From: Bradyrhizobium guangxiense
GTDB lineage: Bacteria > Pseudomonadota > Alphaproteobacteria > Rhizobiales > Xanthobacteraceae
NCBI RefSeq assembly: GCF_004114915.1
Contig: NZ_CP022219.1
Coordinates: 3,564,501 to 3,628,500, forward strand
Length of the DNA: 64,000 nt
Reading direction: 5' to 3'
The notes beneath the pieces were generated by a model. The model ran no database searches and had not been told where the DNA came from. It saw only the letters and a list, made by a program, of their open reading frames with translations. The translations under genes were made by a program, and so were the position numbers. Shown here one piece after another: positions 19,946 through 31,912 of the stretch. Position 1 is the first letter of the stretch; each line of letters opens with the position of its first letter.

Positions 19946-21382
19946 CTAGAACAGCGACTTTGCCGCGGCGGAGGCGACGCTCACCACCGGACCTGCGAAC
20001 AGCGCAAACAGGATGTTGAACAGGCCCGCCACGGCCAGCACCGTCCGCACCTCGACGCGCACCGGATCGACCCGGCCGGCCGGCTCGTCGAAATACATCG
20101 TCTTGACGATGGCGAGATAGTAGTAGGCGCCGACCACGCTGGTCAGCACGCCGATGACGGCGAGCGTGAACAAATTGGCCTTGATGGCGGCGACGAACAC
20201 GTACCACTTCGCGAAGAAGCCGGCGAGCGGCGGGATGCCGGCGAGCGAGAACAGCAGCATCGCGAACATGAAGGCGAGCAGCGGATTGGTGCGCGACAGG
20301 CCGGCGAAATCGCTGATCTGCTCGACGGCCTGGCCGTTGCGGCGCATGGCGAGGATGATCGAGAACGAGCCCAGCGTCATCGCGACATAGATCACGATGT
20401 ACATCAAGACGCCCTGCGCGCCCTCGATCGTGCCGGAGGCAAGGCCGACCAGCGCGAAGCCCATATGACCGATCGAGGAATAGGCCATCAGACGCTTGAT
20501 GTTGCTCTGGCCGATCGCGGCGAAGGAGCCGAGCGCCATCGAGGCGATCGACACGAACACCAGGATCTGCTGCCACTGCGAGACGATGCCGGGGAACGCG
20601 GTCAGCGTCACGCGGGTGAAGACGGCGAGCGCAGCCACCTTCGGTGCCGAGGCGAAGAAGGCGGTGACCGGGGTCGGCGCGCCCTCGTAGACGTCAGGCG
20701 TCCACATGTGGAACGGCACGGCCGAGACCTTGAAGCAGAGGCCGACGAGCAGGAAGACCAGGCCGAACACGAGGCCGACATTCGAGACCGTCGCGGCGGC
20801 GGCGATGCCGGTGAAGCTGACCGTGCCGGTGAAGCCATAGACCAGCGATGCGCCGTAGAGCAGCATGCCCGAGGACAGCGCGCCGAGCACGAAGTACTTC
20901 AGGCCGGCTTCGGTCGATTTGGCGTTGTCGCGGTTGGAGGCCGCGACGACATAGAGCGCCAGCGACATCAGTTCCAGGCCGAGATAGAGCGAGATCAGAT
21001 CGCCGGCCGAAATCAGCACCATCATGCCGAGCGTCGAGAGCAGCACCAGGATGGCGTATTCGAAGATGCGGCGCGACGGGTCGGACAGGAACTCGGTCGA
21101 CAGGATCAGCGTCACCGCCGAGCCGATCAGGGCAAGGATCTTCATGAAGCGGGCGAAATCGTCGACGATGAAGCTGCCGCCGAAGGTCACCTGCTTGCCC
21201 GCGGGCAGCATGTATTCGAGCACGCCGACCACGACCAGGAGCACGACCGCCAGCGAGGTGACCGCACCGGTCGTCCCCTGCCCGCGATAGGCGCCCAGCA
21301 TCAGCAGAGCCATCGCCCCGATCGCGAGCACGATCTCGGGCAGCACCGGCGCCAGTTGATAACCTGCAGTCTCAAAGCTCAT
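19946..21382 (-). CDS. nuoN: NADH-quinone oxidoreductase subunit N
   Basis: 478 residues, about 14 membrane helices, in the Mrp-antiporter-like proton-pumping family. Typical motifs include [32 protein letters not shown] and AFFAKWY-type [12 protein letters not shown]. It is the last nuo gene, 22 bases downstream of nuoM. It forms one of the three antiporter-like subunits of the complex I membrane arm. Confidence 0.96.
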   Translation of the reverse strand: MSFETAGYQLAPVLPEIVLAIGAMALLMLGAYRGQGTTGAVTSLAVVLLVVVGVLEYMLPAGKQVTFGGSFIVDDFARFMKILALIGSAVTLILSTEFLSDPSRRIFEYAILVLLSTLGMMVLISAGDLISLYLGLELMSLALYVVAASNRDNAKSTEAGLKYFVLGALSSGMLLYGASLVYGFTGTVSFTGIAAAATVSNVGLVFGLVFLLVGLCFKVSAVPFHMWTPDVYEGAPTPVTAFFASAPKVAALAVFTRVTLTAFPGIVSQWQQILVFVSIASMALGSFAAIGQSNIKRLMAYSSIGHMGFALVGLASGTIEGAQGVLMYIVIYVAMTLGSFSIILAMRRNGQAVEQISDFAGLSRTNPLLAFMFAMLLFSLAGIPPLAGFFAKWYVFVAAIKANLFTLAVIGVLTSVVGAYYYLAIVKTMYFDEPAGRVDPVRVEVRTVLAVAGLFNILFALFAGPVVSVASAAAKSLF

Positions 21383-21404
21383 GGCGATATCCTGACCTGC
21401 CCGA

Positions 21405-22913
21405 TCACTGGAGCAGTGCGGCGGCCTTCACGGCCGTCACAGCGGTGTTGTAGTTGTTGACGAGTTGCTGGACCGAGGCGGCCGACATGTCGAGCACCGG
21501 CTTCGGATAGACGCCGAACAGGATCGTCAGCGCGATCATCGGGAACAGAATCACGCATTCGCGCAAGGTGAGATCCTTCATGCTCGCCAGCGACGGCTTG
21601 ACCAGGGCCCCGAACACGACCTTGCGATAGAGCCACAGCGCATAGGCCGCCGACAGGATCACGCCGAAGCTGGCGAAGAACGCCGTCGGAATCGAGACCT
21701 TGAAGGTGCCGAGCAACGTCATGAACTCGCCGACGAAGCCGCTGGTGCCGGGCAGACCGACATTGGCCATGGTGAAGACCATGAAGGTCATCGCGTAGAG
21801 CGGCATCCGGTTGACGAGACCGCCATAGGCCGCGATCTCGCGGGTGTGCAGGCGGTCGTAGACGATGCCGACGCAGAGGAACAGCGCGCCGGAAACGATG
21901 CCGTGCGAGATCATCTGGAACACGCCGCCGGCCACGCCCTGCATGGTGCCGGCGAAGATGCCCATGGTGACGAAGCCCATATGCGCGACCGAGGAGTACG
22001 CGATCAGCTTCTTCATGTCCTCCTGCATCAAGGCCACCAGCGAGGTGTAGATGATGGCGATGGCCGAGAGCGTGAAGATCAGCGGCGCGAAGTCGTGCGA
22101 GGCCAGCGGGAACATCGGCAGCGAGAAGCGCAAGAAGCCGTAGCCGCCCATCTTCAGGAGGATCGCGGCCAGCACCACCGAGCCTGCGGTCGGCGCCTCG
22201 ACGTGAGCGTCGGGGAGCCAGGTGTGTACCGGCCACATCGGCATCTTCACCGCAAACGAAGCGAAGAAGGCCAGCCAGGCCCAGGTCTGCAAGGACCGCG
22301 GCACGGCGGTGTGCATCAGGGTCGGGATGTCGGTGGTGCCGCCATTCCAGTACAGCGCCATGATGGCGAGCAGCATCAGGACCGAGCCGAGCAGCGTGTA
22401 GAGGAAGAACTTGAACGATGCATAGACCCGGCGCGGTCCACCCCAGACGCCGATGATCAGGAACATCGGGATCAGGCCGCCTTCGAAGAACAGGTAGAAC
22501 AGCACGAGATCGAGCGCCGAGAAGGTGCCGATCATCAGCGTTTCCAGGATCAGGAACGCCATCATGTATTCGCGGACCCGGTTCGAAATCGCCTTCCAGC
22601 TCGCAATGATGCAGAACGGCATCACGGCAGTGGTCAGGATCACCAGCGGCAGCGAGATGCCGTCGACGCCCATATGGTAGGTGATGCCGGTCGCGAGCCA
22701 GTTCGCCTTCTCGACGAACTGGAAGTCGGGGTTGCTGGGGTCGAAGCGCATGACCAGGATCACCGACACCGCGAAGGTGATCAGCGTGGTCCAGAGCGCG
22801 ATCCAGCGCGAGTTGCGTTTGGCCGCCTCGTCATCGCCGCGGCTCAAGTAAACGATCAGCGCGCCGACCAGCGGCAGGAACGTCGTGACCGAAAGGATGG
22901 GCCAGGGTGTCAT
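21405..22913 (-). CDS. nuoM: NADH-quinone oxidoreductase subunit M
   Basis: 502 residues with about 14 membrane helices. It shows the NuoM features [51 protein letters not shown] and [13 protein letters not shown]. It starts immediately after nuoL with no gap. It is the second antiporter-like subunit of complex I and belongs to the inner membrane. Confidence 0.97.
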   Translation of the reverse strand: MTPWPILSVTTFLPLVGALIVYLSRGDDEAAKRNSRWIALWTTLITFAVSVILVMRFDPSNPDFQFVEKANWLATGITYHMGVDGISLPLVILTTAVMPFCIIASWKAISNRVREYMMAFLILETLMIGTFSALDLVLFYLFFEGGLIPMFLIIGVWGGPRRVYASFKFFLYTLLGSVLMLLAIMALYWNGGTTDIPTLMHTAVPRSLQTWAWLAFFASFAVKMPMWPVHTWLPDAHVEAPTAGSVVLAAILLKMGGYGFLRFSLPMFPLASHDFAPLIFTLSAIAIIYTSLVALMQEDMKKLIAYSSVAHMGFVTMGIFAGTMQGVAGGVFQMISHGIVSGALFLCVGIVYDRLHTREIAAYGGLVNRMPLYAMTFMVFTMANVGLPGTSGFVGEFMTLLGTFKVSIPTAFFASFGVILSAAYALWLYRKVVFGALVKPSLASMKDLTLRECVILFPMIALTILFGVYPKPVLDMSAASVQQLVNNYNTAVTAVKAAALLQ

Positions 22914-25013
22914 TTACTGGCCTCCAAAGCCGAACATGAACCAGGTGATCAGGCCGGCGGCACCGATCAGCATGGCGAATGCATAGTGATAGAGATAGCC
23001 GGTCTGGATCTTCACGACGTTGCGGGTGACGTCCAGCACGCGAGCCGAGACGCCGTCGGGGCCGAAGCCGTCGATGATGAAGCCGTCGCCCTTCTTCCAG
23101 AGCTGGTAGCCGATCCACTTCGCCGGGCGGACGAAGATGATGTCGTAGAGCTCGTCGAAGTACCATTTGTTGAGCAGGAACTGGTACAGCATCGGCTGCG
23201 TCTTCGCGAGCTCGACCGGCAGGTACGGCCGGCGGATGTAGAACAGGTACGAGACGAGGAAGCCCAGCACCATCATCACCGTCGGCAGGAACGCGATGGT
23301 CTCGGGGATGTGGTGCATCTCCTCGATGATGTGCGGGTTCATCTTCACGGACTCGCGGAAGAACTCCTCGACGCCGTGACCGGCGAACAGCTCCTTGAAC
23401 GGCAAGCCGGCGACGAACGAGCCGACCGCGAGCACGCCGATCGGGATCAGGATCCAGAGCGGAGCCTCATGCGCCGCCTCATAGTGATGCTCGTCATGCG
23501 GCTCGCCGTGGAAAGTCTTGAAGATCAGGCGCCAGGAGTAGAACGAGGTCAGGCCGGCGGCGATGATCGTCATCAGGAAGCCGTACACCGCGAACGGATT
23601 GTGCGAGGCGTAGGCGGACTCGATGATCGCGTCCTTGGAGAAATAGCCGGCCGTGAGCGGGAAGCCGGTCAGGGCCAGCGTGCCGACCACCATCACCGCA
23701 TAGGTGTAGGGGATCTTCTTCCAGAGGCCGCCCATGTTGCGGATGTCCTGCTCGTGGTGCATCGCGTAGATCACCGAGCCGGAACCTAAGAACAGCAGCG
23801 CCTTGAAGAAGGCGTGCGTGAACAAATGGAACATGCCGACTGAATAGGCCCCTGCTCCCATCGCCACGAACATGTAGCCGAGCTGCGAACAGGTCGAGTA
23901 GGCGACGATGCGCTTGATGTCGTTCTGGACGAGGCCGATCGTGGCCGCGAAGAACGCCGTGGTGGCGCCGAAGAACATCACGACGGCCTGGGCGGTCGGA
24001 GCGAGCTCGAACAGCGGCGACAGGCGCGCCACCATGAACACGCCCGCGGTGACCATGGTCGCGGCATGGATCAGCGCCGACACCGGGGTCGGGCCTTCCA
24101 TCGCGTCCGGCAACCAGGTGTGCAGCAGGAACTGCGCCGACTTGCCCATCGCGCCCATGAACAGCAACAGGCAGGTCAGGGTCAGGGCGTCGGCGTGCCA
24201 GCCGAGGAAATTGACGGTCTTGCCGGTCAACCCAGGTGCGGCATGGAAGATGGTCTCGAAGTCGGTCGAGCCGGCCAGCATGAAGATCGCGAAGATGCCG
24301 AGCGCAAAACCGAAGTCGCCGACGCGGTTGACCACGAAGGCCTTGATGGCGGCGGCGTTCGCCGAGGGCTTCTGGTACCAGAAGCCGATCAGCAAATAGC
24401 TGGCGAGACCGACGCCTTCCCAGCCAAAGAACAGCTGCACGAGGTTGTCCGCCGTCACCAGCATCAGCATGGCGAAGGTGAACAGCGAGAGATAGCCGAA
24501 GAAGCGCGGACGGTTCGGGTCCTCGTCCATGTAGCCGATGGAATAGAGGTGCACGAGCGAGGAGACGGTCGTCACCACCACCAGCATCACGGCGGTCAGC
24601 GTGTCGACGCGCAGCGTCCACCAGACCTGGAGGTCGCCGGAGAAGATCCAGGGCAGCAGCTGGATCCTCATGTCATGGTGCATGAAGCCGACATCGACCA
24701 AGGTCATCCAGGACAGCGCGGCCGAGACGAACAGCAGCCCGGTGGTGATCAGCTCGGCAGCGCGCGAGCCCGCCGCCGGGGGCTCCGCCGGACCGTGACC
24801 GTCATGCCCGTCGCCGGGCTCGTGATGGGTCTCGTGGATGACGGATGCATCCTCGCTGATCGTATCGGACGCATGCGCATGCGCGCCGTGGCCGTGATCG
24901 CCGTGATGCTCGACCTCGTCGCCCGAGGGGTTGCGGGCATGCGCGCCGAACAGCGCGATCAGGCCGGCCAGAATGGCGCCCAGGAGCGGCAGGAAAACGA
25001 TTGCCTGAACCAT
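22914..25013 (-). CDS. nuoL: NADH-quinone oxidoreductase subunit L, with His-rich loop
   Basis: 699 residues, longer than the roughly 610-650 of many NuoL proteins. Family motifs include [46 protein letters not shown] and [14 protein letters not shown] His/Asp/Glu-rich segment of about 45 residues (roughly residues 30-75) sits between the first two membrane helices. It forms the distal antiporter-like subunit with the long lateral helix. It follows nuoK by 8 bases. Confidence 0.97.
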   Translation of the reverse strand: MVQAIVFLPLLGAILAGLIALFGAHARNPSGDEVEHHGDHGHGAHAHASDTISEDASVIHETHHEPGDGHDGHGPAEPPAAGSRAAELITTGLLFVSAALSWMTLVDVGFMHHDMRIQLLPWIFSGDLQVWWTLRVDTLTAVMLVVVTTVSSLVHLYSIGYMDEDPNRPRFFGYLSLFTFAMLMLVTADNLVQLFFGWEGVGLASYLLIGFWYQKPSANAAAIKAFVVNRVGDFGFALGIFAIFMLAGSTDFETIFHAAPGLTGKTVNFLGWHADALTLTCLLLFMGAMGKSAQFLLHTWLPDAMEGPTPVSALIHAATMVTAGVFMVARLSPLFELAPTAQAVVMFFGATTAFFAATIGLVQNDIKRIVAYSTCSQLGYMFVAMGAGAYSVGMFHLFTHAFFKALLFLGSGSVIYAMHHEQDIRNMGGLWKKIPYTYAVMVVGTLALTGFPLTAGYFSKDAIIESAYASHNPFAVYGFLMTIIAAGLTSFYSWRLIFKTFHGEPHDEHHYEAAHEAPLWILIPIGVLAVGSFVAGLPFKELFAGHGVEEFFRESVKMNPHIIEEMHHIPETIAFLPTVMMVLGFLVSYLFYIRRPYLPVELAKTQPMLYQFLLNKWYFDELYDIIFVRPAKWIGYQLWKKGDGFIIDGFGPDGVSARVLDVTRNVVKIQTGYLYHYAFAMLIGAAGLITWFMFGFGGQ

Positions 25014-25021
25014 TTGAGAGC

Positions 25022-25330
25022 TCAGCCCTTCATCAGATTGACGTCCTCAACCGCGATCGAGCCACGGTTGCGGAAATAGACCACCAGGATGGCGAGACCG
25101 ATCGCGGCTTCGGCCGCCGCGACGGTGAGCACCAGCAGCGCAAAGACCTGGCCGACGATGTCGCCGAGGAAGGTCGAGAATGCCACGAGGTTGATGTTAA
25201 CCGAGAGCAGGATCAGCTCGATCGACATCAGGATGACGATGATGTTCTTGCGGTTCAGGAAGATGCCGAGGATCCCGAGCGTGAACAGGATCGCGCCGAC
25301 CGCCAGATAATGTCCGAGCCCGATCGTCAT
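25022..25330 (-). CDS. nuoK: NADH-quinone oxidoreductase subunit K
   Basis: 102 residues with three membrane helices and the conserved membrane glutamates in [17 protein letters not shown] and [14 protein letters not shown]. The ATG at 25330 overlaps the nuoJ stop as ATGA and gives the standard length; a start three codons earlier is less likely. It belongs to the complex I proton path. Confidence 0.96.
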   Translation of the reverse strand: MTIGLGHYLAVGAILFTLGILGIFLNRKNIIVILMSIELILLSVNINLVAFSTFLGDIVGQVFALLVLTVAAAEAAIGLAILVVYFRNRGSIAVEDVNLMKG

Positions 25331-25965
25331 TTCACCCACTCCGCCGCATCGGCGTCCGAGAGGCCCTGCCCCGGCGCCACCTTGCGCATCGCCATCGCCA
25401 TGTCGGGCGTGCGTGCGTTCTGAACGTTGATGTCCTGCCGCTTCACGCTCGCTTTGTGGCGCAGCGTCAGCACGATGGCGCCGATCATGGCGACCAGCAG
25501 CACCATGCCCGAGAGCTGGAAGTAGTGGATGTACTTCGTATAGAGCACGAGCCCAAGCGCCTCGGTGTTGGAGACGTTGGCCGGGATCGCCGCCGTGATC
25601 GTCTTGGACACGCCGGGATTGATGACCCAGAAGCCGACGGTGAGCAGCAGCTCGAACAGGAAGATGCCGCCGATCACGAGGCCGACCGGCAGGTACTCGA
25701 TGAAGCCCTCGCGCAGCTCGAGGAAGTCGACATCGAGCATCATGATCACGAACAGGAACAGCACCGCGACCGCGCCGACATAGACGACGATCAGCATCAT
25801 GCCGAGGAACTCGGCGCCCATCAGCACGAACAGGCCGGAGGCGTTGACGAAGGCCAGGATCAGGTAGAGCACGGAGTGCACGGGATTGCGCGAGACAATC
25901 ACCATCACGGCCGAAGCGACGCAGACGCCGGCGAAGAGGTAGAAGAACAGCGCGGGAAGGATCAT
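25327..25965 (-). CDS. nuoJ: NADH-quinone oxidoreductase subunit J
   Basis: 212 residues, five membrane helices, with [56 protein letters not shown] family sequence across residues 20-75. The C-terminal ~40 residues are soluble. It is separated from nuoI by 116 bases holding a palindromic repeat, the largest gap in the nuo operon, and overlaps nuoK by 4 bases. Confidence 0.96.
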   Translation of the reverse strand: MILPALFFYLFAGVCVASAVMVIVSRNPVHSVLYLILAFVNASGLFVLMGAEFLGMMLIVVYVGAVAVLFLFVIMMLDVDFLELREGFIEYLPVGLVIGGIFLFELLLTVGFWVINPGVSKTITAAIPANVSNTEALGLVLYTKYIHYFQLSGMVLLVAMIGAIVLTLRHKASVKRQDINVQNARTPDMAMAMRKVAPGQGLSDADAAEWVK

Positions 25966-25977
25966 CGAGAAACTCCC

Positions 25978-26055
25978 GTCATTCCGGGGCGCGCGAAGCG
26001 TGAACCCGGAATCTCGAGATTCCGGGTCTGGTCCTTCGGACCATCCCGGAATGAC
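25978..26055. repeat. 78-bp palindromic element inside the nuo operon
   Basis: It is bounded by GTCATTCCGGG and its perfect inverse CCCGGAATGAC. At the centre is the perfect palindrome ACCCGGAATC-TCGA-GATTCCGGGT... read as a 24-base self-complementary stretch near 26003-26027. A further hairpin, GGTCCTTCGGACC, follows. It is non-coding and lies between nuoI and nuoJ. It resembles short palindromic repeats known to be dispersed in Bradyrhizobium and relatives. Confidence 0.8.
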
Positions 26056-26081
26056 TTGGAAATCTGGATCATGCCCTCACC

Positions 26082-26576
26082 TCACCGGTACGGCGCGTCG
26101 AGCTCGATCGCTTTCGCGATCTCGCGTTCCCAGCGGTCGCCATTGGCGAGCAGCTTGGCCTTGTCATAATAGAGCTCCTCGCGGGTCTCGGTCGCGAACT
26201 CGAAGTTCGGGCCCTCGACGATGGCGTCGACCGGACAGGCCTCCTGGCAGAGGCCGCAATAGATGCACTTCACCATGTCGATGTCGTAGCGCACGGTGCG
26301 GCGGGTGCCGTCGTTGCGGCGCGGGCCGGCCTCGATGGTGATGGCCTGCGCGGGGCAGATCGCCTCGCACAGCTTGCAGGCTATGCAGCGCTCTTCGCCG
26401 TTCGGATAGCGGCGCAGCGCGTGCTCGCCGCGGAAGCGCGGCGAGATTGGGCCCTTCTCGAACGGATAGTTCAGCGTCGGCTTCGGCTGGAAGAAATAGC
26501 GCATGGCGAGGAAGAATGCCGAGACGAATTCCGACAGCAGAAGCGAGCGTGCAGTGGCGTTGACGTTGATACCCAT
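26082..26576 (-). CDS. nuoI: NADH-quinone oxidoreductase subunit I
   Basis: 164 residues. It has an amphipathic N-terminal helix and two ferredoxin-type 4Fe-4S motifs, [12 protein letters not shown] and [12 protein letters not shown], that hold clusters N6a and N6b. The start at 26576 (MGINVNAT) lies 8 bases after the nuoH stop. It links the peripheral and membrane arms and passes electrons to NuoB. Confidence 0.96.
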   Translation of the reverse strand: MGINVNATARSLLLSEFVSAFFLAMRYFFQPKPTLNYPFEKGPISPRFRGEHALRRYPNGEERCIACKLCEAICPAQAITIEAGPRRNDGTRRTVRYDIDMVKCIYCGLCQEACPVDAIVEGPNFEFATETREELYYDKAKLLANGDRWEREIAKAIELDAPYR

Positions 26577-26584
26577 GACAGCCC

Positions 26585-27652
26585 TCACTTCGGCGCGATG
26601 CCGGCGAAGTGCAGCACGCCCGCCACCACGATCACCATCGCCAGCGACAGCGGCAGGAACACCTTCCAGCCGAGACGCATCAGTTGGTCGTAGCGGTAGC
26701 GCGGCACGATCGCCTTTGCCATCGCGAACAGGAAGAACATGAAGAACAGCTTCAGCGAGAACCAGATGATCCCCGGCACCCAGTTGAAGGGCGGCAGGTC
26801 GACCGGCGGCAGCCAGCCCCCGAGGAACAGGATCGTGGCCATCGCGCACATCGTGACGATCGCGACGTACTCGCCGAGCATGAACAGCAGGTACGGTGTC
26901 GAGCCGTACTCGACCATGAAGCCGGCGACGAGCTCGGATTCCGCTTCGACGAGGTCGAAGGGCGGACGGTTGGTCTCCGCCAGCGCCGAGACGTAGAACA
27001 CCACGAACATCGGGAACAGCGGCCAGACGTACCAGTTCAGGATGGTCAGCTGCGGCAGCCCGATCAGGCTGGCGAGGCCGCGGGCATGCTGGGCCTCGAC
27101 CACGGCCGAGAGGTTCAGCGTGCCGGCGCAGAGCAGCACCGTGATGATGACGAAGCCGATCGACACCTCGTAGGACACCATCTGCGCCGCCGAGCGCAGC
27201 GCGGCCAGGAACGGGTACTTCGAGTTCGACGACCAGCCGGCCATGATGATGCCATAGATCGACAGCGACGAGATCGCGAAGATGAAGAGGATGCCGACAT
27301 TGATGTCGGAGATCACCCAGCCGAGATTGGTCGGAATCACGGCCCAGGCGGCGAGCGCGAGCACGCAAGACACCAGCGGTGCCAGCAGGAACACGCCCTT
27401 GTTGGCGCCGGCCGGGATGATCGGCTCCTTGAGCACGAACTTGAGCAGGTCGGCGAAGGATTGCAGCAGGCCCCAGGGGCCGACCACATTCGGGCCGCGC
27501 CGGATCTGCACCGCCGCCCAGATCTTGCGGTCGGCGAGCAGGATGTAGGCGATCGCGACCAGCAGGACGACGAGCACCAAGACGCTCTCGGCGACCATGA
27601 TGATCAGCGGCCAGAGAAAACCGGTCCAGAATGCGCTTTCGAAGAATTCCAT
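26585..27652 (-). CDS. nuoH: NADH-quinone oxidoreductase subunit H
   Basis: 355 residues, eight membrane helices, with [21 protein letters not shown] and [20 protein letters not shown], signature sequences of NuoH/ND1 that line the quinone channel. It is 10 bases downstream of nuoG. It anchors the peripheral arm and forms part of the quinone-binding site. Confidence 0.97.
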   Translation of the reverse strand: MEFFESAFWTGFLWPLIIMVAESVLVLVVLLVAIAYILLADRKIWAAVQIRRGPNVVGPWGLLQSFADLLKFVLKEPIIPAGANKGVFLLAPLVSCVLALAAWAVIPTNLGWVISDINVGILFIFAISSLSIYGIIMAGWSSNSKYPFLAALRSAAQMVSYEVSIGFVIITVLLCAGTLNLSAVVEAQHARGLASLIGLPQLTILNWYVWPLFPMFVVFYVSALAETNRPPFDLVEAESELVAGFMVEYGSTPYLLFMLGEYVAIVTMCAMATILFLGGWLPPVDLPPFNWVPGIIWFSLKLFFMFFLFAMAKAIVPRYRYDQLMRLGWKVFLPLSLAMVIVVAGVLHFAGIAPK

Positions 27653-27662
27653 CAGATCACGC

Positions 27663-29738
27663 TCACTCCGCTGCGGTCAGCATGTGCCCGGAGGCGAGGC
27701 GCGAGCATTCCGCCATCACGGCGGACGCACGCGCGATTGGGTTGGTCAAATAGAAGTCCTCGACCAGCGGCTTGAACGGGGCCTTCTCCGACGAGCCGCC
27801 CTTCCCCGCCAGCTTCTTGATCTGGTCGGCCGAGCCGGCCTCGATCTGGTCCAGACGGATCAGGTGCGGAACGGCCTTGAAGATCGCCTGGCGCAGTTGC
27901 GCGAGCGAGTCATAGCCGAGCTTCTTGCCGAGCGCTTCCGACAGTGCGCGGATGATCGCCCAATCCTCGCGGGCTTCGCCCGGCGGGAACGCGGCGCGGC
28001 CCGTCATCTGCACGCGGCCTTCGGTGTTGACATAGATCGCGGACTTCTCGGTGTAGGCGGCCGCCGGCAGGATCACGTCGGCGCGGTGCGCGCCGCGGTC
28101 GCCATGGGTGCCGATATACACGACGAAGGTGCCGTCCGCCGCGTTGATCTCGTCGGCTCCGAGCAGGAACAGGAGGTCGAGCGTACCGAACGTCGTCATC
28201 TGCGCGGCGTTCAGCCCGCCGCCGGCCGCAGCGAAGCCGATATCGAGCGCGCCGACGCGCGAGGCGGTCTCATGCAGCACGCCAAAGCCGTTCCAGCCGT
28301 CCTTCACCGCGCCGACGTTGAGCGCGAGCTTGGCGCTCGCCGCGAGGATGGCCGCGCCGTCATGGCGCGAGGCCGCGCCCGCGCCGACCAGGATGATGGG
28401 GCTCTTGGCGTTCTTCAGCACGTCCATGAAGGAATGCTTGCCGGCTGCAAGCTCACCGAGCGTCTCGGTGCCCGCGCCGAGGTGATCGTAGTCGTAGGTC
28501 AGGTCTGCCTTGGCACCGATCACGCCGACCTTGAAGCCGCCGGCGCGCCAGCGCTTGCGGATGCGGGCGTTGAACACGGCCGCCTCTTTGCGCGGATTGG
28601 CGCCGATGATGAGCAGCGCATCAGCCTGCTCGACGCCGGCCAGCGTCGGGTTGAAGATGTAGGAGCCGCGGCCGAGTGCGGGATCGAAGGCGTCGCCGCC
28701 CTGCACCGCCAAGTTGGACGAGCCGAACTTGGCCAGCAGGTCCTTCAGCGCAAACATCTCCTCGACACCGGCGAGGTCGCCGGCGATCGCGCCGATGCGC
28801 TTGCCGTCGGTGCGCGCCGCCTTCGAGGCGATCGCCGCAAAGGCCTCCTGCCAGCTCGCCGCGCGCAGCTTGCCGGCCTCGCGGATATAGGGCCGATCCA
28901 GGCGCTGGGTGCGCAGGCCGTCGACGACGTGGCGGGTCTTGTCCGAGATCCACTCCTCGTTCACGGCCTCGTTGATGCGCGGCAGGATCCGCATCACCTC
29001 ACGCCCCCGGGTGTCGACCCGGATCGCCGAGCCCACGCCGTCCATCACGTCGATCGACTGGGTCTTGCCGAGCTCCCACGGCCGCGCCGCGAACGCATAG
29101 GGTTTCGAGGTCAGCGCGCCCACGGGGCAGATATCGACGAGGTTGCCCTGCAGTTCCGAGGTCAGCGCGTGCTCGAGATAGGTGGTGATCTCCATGTCCT
29201 CGCCGCGGCCGGTGGCCCCCATTTCGGGGGCGCCCGCGACTTCCGCCGAGAAGCGGACGCAGCGCGTGCACTGGATGCAGCGGTTCATCGAGGTCTTGAC
29301 CAGCGCACCGAGATATTTGTCCTCGACCGCGCGCTTGTTCTCGGCGAAGCGGCTGGTGTCCACACCATAGCCCATCGCCTGGTCCTGCAGGTCGCACTCG
29401 CCGCCCTGGTCGCAGATCGGGCAGTCCAGCGGATGGTTGATCAGAAGGAATTCCATCACGCCTTCGCGCGCCTTCTTCACCATCGGCGAACGCGTCGAGA
29501 TCTCCGGCGGCTCGCCCTTGGGGCCCGGACGGCAGTCGCGCACGCCCCAGGCGCAGCTCGCGACCGGTTTCGGGCCGCCCTTCACCTCGACGAGGCACAT
29601 CCGGCAATTGCCGGCGATCGACAGCCGCTCGTGATAGCAGAAGCGCGGAATCTCGGCGCCTGCCGCCTCGCACGCCTGCAGCAGCGTGTACTCCGGCGGG
29701 ACATCGATCTCTTTGCCGTCGATGATGAGCTTGGTCAT
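27663..29738 (-). CDS. nuoG: NADH-quinone oxidoreductase subunit G
   Basis: 691 residues. The N-terminus has a 2Fe-2S ferredoxin domain ([23 protein letters not shown]), the His-ligated cluster region [17 protein letters not shown], and the 4Fe-4S motif [10 protein letters not shown] with DICPVGAL. The rest is a molybdopterin-oxidoreductase-like domain that has lost the cofactor. The ATG at 29738 gives the canonical N-terminus [14 protein letters not shown]. It follows nuoF by 5 bases. Confidence 0.97.
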   Translation of the reverse strand: MTKLIIDGKEIDVPPEYTLLQACEAAGAEIPRFCYHERLSIAGNCRMCLVEVKGGPKPVASCAWGVRDCRPGPKGEPPEISTRSPMVKKAREGVMEFLLINHPLDCPICDQGGECDLQDQAMGYGVDTSRFAENKRAVEDKYLGALVKTSMNRCIQCTRCVRFSAEVAGAPEMGATGRGEDMEITTYLEHALTSELQGNLVDICPVGALTSKPYAFAARPWELGKTQSIDVMDGVGSAIRVDTRGREVMRILPRINEAVNEEWISDKTRHVVDGLRTQRLDRPYIREAGKLRAASWQEAFAAIASKAARTDGKRIGAIAGDLAGVEEMFALKDLLAKFGSSNLAVQGGDAFDPALGRGSYIFNPTLAGVEQADALLIIGANPRKEAAVFNARIRKRWRAGGFKVGVIGAKADLTYDYDHLGAGTETLGELAAGKHSFMDVLKNAKSPIILVGAGAASRHDGAAILAASAKLALNVGAVKDGWNGFGVLHETASRVGALDIGFAAAGGGLNAAQMTTFGTLDLLFLLGADEINAADGTFVVYIGTHGDRGAHRADVILPAAAYTEKSAIYVNTEGRVQMTGRAAFPPGEAREDWAIIRALSEALGKKLGYDSLAQLRQAIFKAVPHLIRLDQIEAGSADQIKKLAGKGGSSEKAPFKPLVEDFYLTNPIARASAVMAECSRLASGHMLTAAE

Positions 29739-29743
29739 GTCTC

Positions 29744-31069
29744 TTACTCCGCCGCGACCATGTTCACGGGATCGCGGACGCCGATATCGTCGACATCGGC
29801 CCTGTGCGAATACTGGTCGATGCGCGCTTCGATCTCGTGACGGAAATGCGTGATCAGACCCTGGATCGGCCATGCCGCCGCGTCGCCGAGCGCGCAGATG
29901 GTGTGGCCCTCGACCTGCTTGGTGACCTCGAGCAGCATGTCGATCTCGCGCTTGTGGGCGCGGCCCTCGGCCATGCGGGTCAGCACGCGCCACATCCAGC
30001 CCGTGCCTTCGCGGCACGGCGTGCACTGGCCGCAGCTCTCGTGCTTGTAGAAGTACGAAATGCGGGCGATGGCGCGGATCAGGTCGGTCGACTTGTCCAT
30101 CACGATCACGGCCGCGGTGCCGAGGCCCGAGCGCAGCTTGCTCAAGCTATCGAAATCCATCGGCGTGTCGATGATCTGCTCGGCCGGCACCATGCGCACC
30201 GACGAGCCGCCGGGGATCACGGCCTTGAGGTTGTCCCAGCCGCCGCGAATGCCGCCGCAATGCTTGTCGATCAGCTCACGGAACGGGATGCCCATGGCCT
30301 CTTCGACGTTGCAGGGCCGCTCGACATGGCCGGAGATGCAGAACAGCTTGGTGCCGACATTGTTCGGCCGGCCGATGCCGGCGAACCACGCCGCACCGCG
30401 GCGCAGGATGTCCGGCGCAACGGCGATCGACTCGACGTTGTTGACGGTGGTCGGGCAGCCGAACAGGCCGACATTGGCCGGGAACGGCGGCTTCAGGCGC
30501 GGCTGGCCCTTCTTGCCTTCGAGGCTCTCGAGCAGCGCAGTTTCCTCGCCGCAGATATACGCGCCGGCGCCGTGGGCGACGTAGAGGTCGAACGGCCAGC
30601 CGTTGAGATTGTCCTTGCCGATCAGCTTGGCCTCATAGGCCTGGTCGATCGCGGCCTGAAGGCGCTCGCGCTCGCGGATGAACTCGCCGCGGACATAGAT
30701 GTAGCAGGCATGCGCGTTCATCGCGAAGCTGGCGATCAGGCAGCCCTCGACCAGGAGATGCGGATCGTGCCGCATGATCTCGCGGTCCTTGCAGGTGCCG
30801 GGCTCGGATTCGTCGGCGTTGACGACGAGATAGCTCGGCCGGCCGTCGGTCGATTCCTTCGGCATGAAGGACCATTTGAGACCGGTCGGAAAGCCGGCGC
30901 CGCCGCGGCCGCGCAGGCCCGACGCCTTCATCTCGTTGATGATCCAGTCGCGGCCCTTGTCGATGATGGTCTTGGTGCCGTCCCAGGCGCCACGGCGCCG
31001 CGCACCCTCGAGCCCCCAATCATGGAGGCCGTAGAGGTTCTTGAAGATGCGGTCCTTGTCCTCGAGCAT
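29744..31069 (-). CDS. nuoF: NADH-quinone oxidoreductase subunit F (FMN, NADH binding)
   Basis: 441 residues. It contains the NADH-binding loop [18 protein letters not shown], the FMN-binding region with [18 protein letters not shown] and [18 protein letters not shown], and the 4Fe-4S motif [15 protein letters not shown]. It oxidises NADH and passes electrons to the cluster chain. A 54-residue membrane protein gene separates it from nuoE. Confidence 0.97.
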   Translation of the reverse strand: MLEDKDRIFKNLYGLHDWGLEGARRRGAWDGTKTIIDKGRDWIINEMKASGLRGRGGAGFPTGLKWSFMPKESTDGRPSYLVVNADESEPGTCKDREIMRHDPHLLVEGCLIASFAMNAHACYIYVRGEFIRERERLQAAIDQAYEAKLIGKDNLNGWPFDLYVAHGAGAYICGEETALLESLEGKKGQPRLKPPFPANVGLFGCPTTVNNVESIAVAPDILRRGAAWFAGIGRPNNVGTKLFCISGHVERPCNVEEAMGIPFRELIDKHCGGIRGGWDNLKAVIPGGSSVRMVPAEQIIDTPMDFDSLSKLRSGLGTAAVIVMDKSTDLIRAIARISYFYKHESCGQCTPCREGTGWMWRVLTRMAEGRAHKREIDMLLEVTKQVEGHTICALGDAAAWPIQGLITHFRHEIEARIDQYSHRADVDDIGVRDPVNMVAAE

Positions 31070-31084
31070 ATCAGTGCTTTCCGA

Positions 31085-31249
31085 TCAACGATTGGACTGC
31101 TTGTAGGCAAGTCCGGCGGCGCAGACGGCGAAGGTCAGCGCCCAGAGCAGGCTGGATTCCAGCGACGCGTTCAGGCTGAAACGCTGCAGCAGGAAAATGA
31201 AGGTGGCCGCAACAGCGGCGTGCATCGCGATGAAGCCCCACTTCTTCAT
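31085..31249 (-). CDS. 54-residue two-helix membrane protein in the nuo operon
   Basis: The ATG at 31249 follows GGGGAG at a good distance and gives MKKWGFIAMHAAVAATFIFL, then a second hydrophobic segment (SSLLWALTFAVCAAGLAY) and a basic tail KQSNR. An alternative in-frame ATG at 31291 overlaps the nuoE stop (TGATG) and would add a 14-residue polar leader. It lies between nuoE and nuoF and is surely co-transcribed. The family is unknown to me. A role in complex I assembly or membrane insertion is speculation. Confidence 0.65.
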   Translation of the reverse strand: MKKWGFIAMHAAVAATFIFLLQRFSLNASLESSLLWALTFAVCAAGLAYKQSNR

Positions 31250-31290
31250 GGCACCGCTCCCCTGCCCCGCGGGCGACGAAAGATCACGCA

Positions 31291-31902
31291 TCAGGTGGTC
31301 TCCTTCAGCGTGGTCGGGCCGGTGATCGGCGCCGAGAACTGGCGGCCGTTCTGCGGGCCGGGCTTGGGCGGGTTGCCCGAAGCAAAACCGTCGAGCACCT
31401 TGCCGAAGCTCTCCTTGGTCAGGTCCTCATAGGTGTCCTTGCCGATCAGCACCATCGGCGCGTTCACGCAGGCGCCCAGGCACTCCACCTCTTCCCAGCT
31501 GAAATTGCCGTCCTTGGACAGATGGAAGGGCTCGTGATGGATGCGATGCTCGCAGACGTGGATCAGATCCTCGGCGCCGCGCAGCCGGCACGGCGTGGTG
31601 CCGCAGACCTGGACGTGGGCCTTCTTGCCGACGGGCGCCAGCTGGAACATGGTGTAGAAGGTCGCGACCTCCAGCACGCGGATATAGGGCATGTCCAGCA
31701 TGTCGGCGATGACGCGGATCGCGGCTTCCGACACCCAGCCCTCGTTCTGCTCCTGCGCGCGCCAGAGGATGGCGATCACGGCGGAAGCCTGCCGGCCGGC
31801 CGGATATTTCGCGATCTGCTGCCTGGCGAACGCGAGGTTCTCCTCCGTGAACGCAAAGCTCGCGGGCTGGACTTCCTTCGGTGCTAATCGGCGAACGGAC
31901 AT
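31291..31902 (-). CDS. nuoE: NADH-quinone oxidoreductase subunit E
   Basis: 203 residues with a thioredoxin-like 2Fe-2S fold. The four ligands are in [13 protein letters not shown] and [11 protein letters not shown]. An extra C-terminal tail rich in Gly/Pro/Lys ([16 protein letters not shown]) is common in alphaproteobacteria. It lies 10 bases after the FkbM-type methyltransferase gene. It holds cluster N1a in the NADH-dehydrogenase module. Confidence 0.96.
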   Translation of the reverse strand: MSVRRLAPKEVQPASFAFTEENLAFARQQIAKYPAGRQASAVIAILWRAQEQNEGWVSEAAIRVIADMLDMPYIRVLEVATFYTMFQLAPVGKKAHVQVCGTTPCRLRGAEDLIHVCEHRIHHEPFHLSKDGNFSWEEVECLGACVNAPMVLIGKDTYEDLTKESFGKVLDGFASGNPPKPGPQNGRQFSAPITGPTTLKETT

Positions 31903-31912
31903 CTGTTATCTC

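Noticed and set aside
21465..23789. Plus-strand open frame of about 774 codons
   Set aside because: Antisense to nuoM and nuoL.
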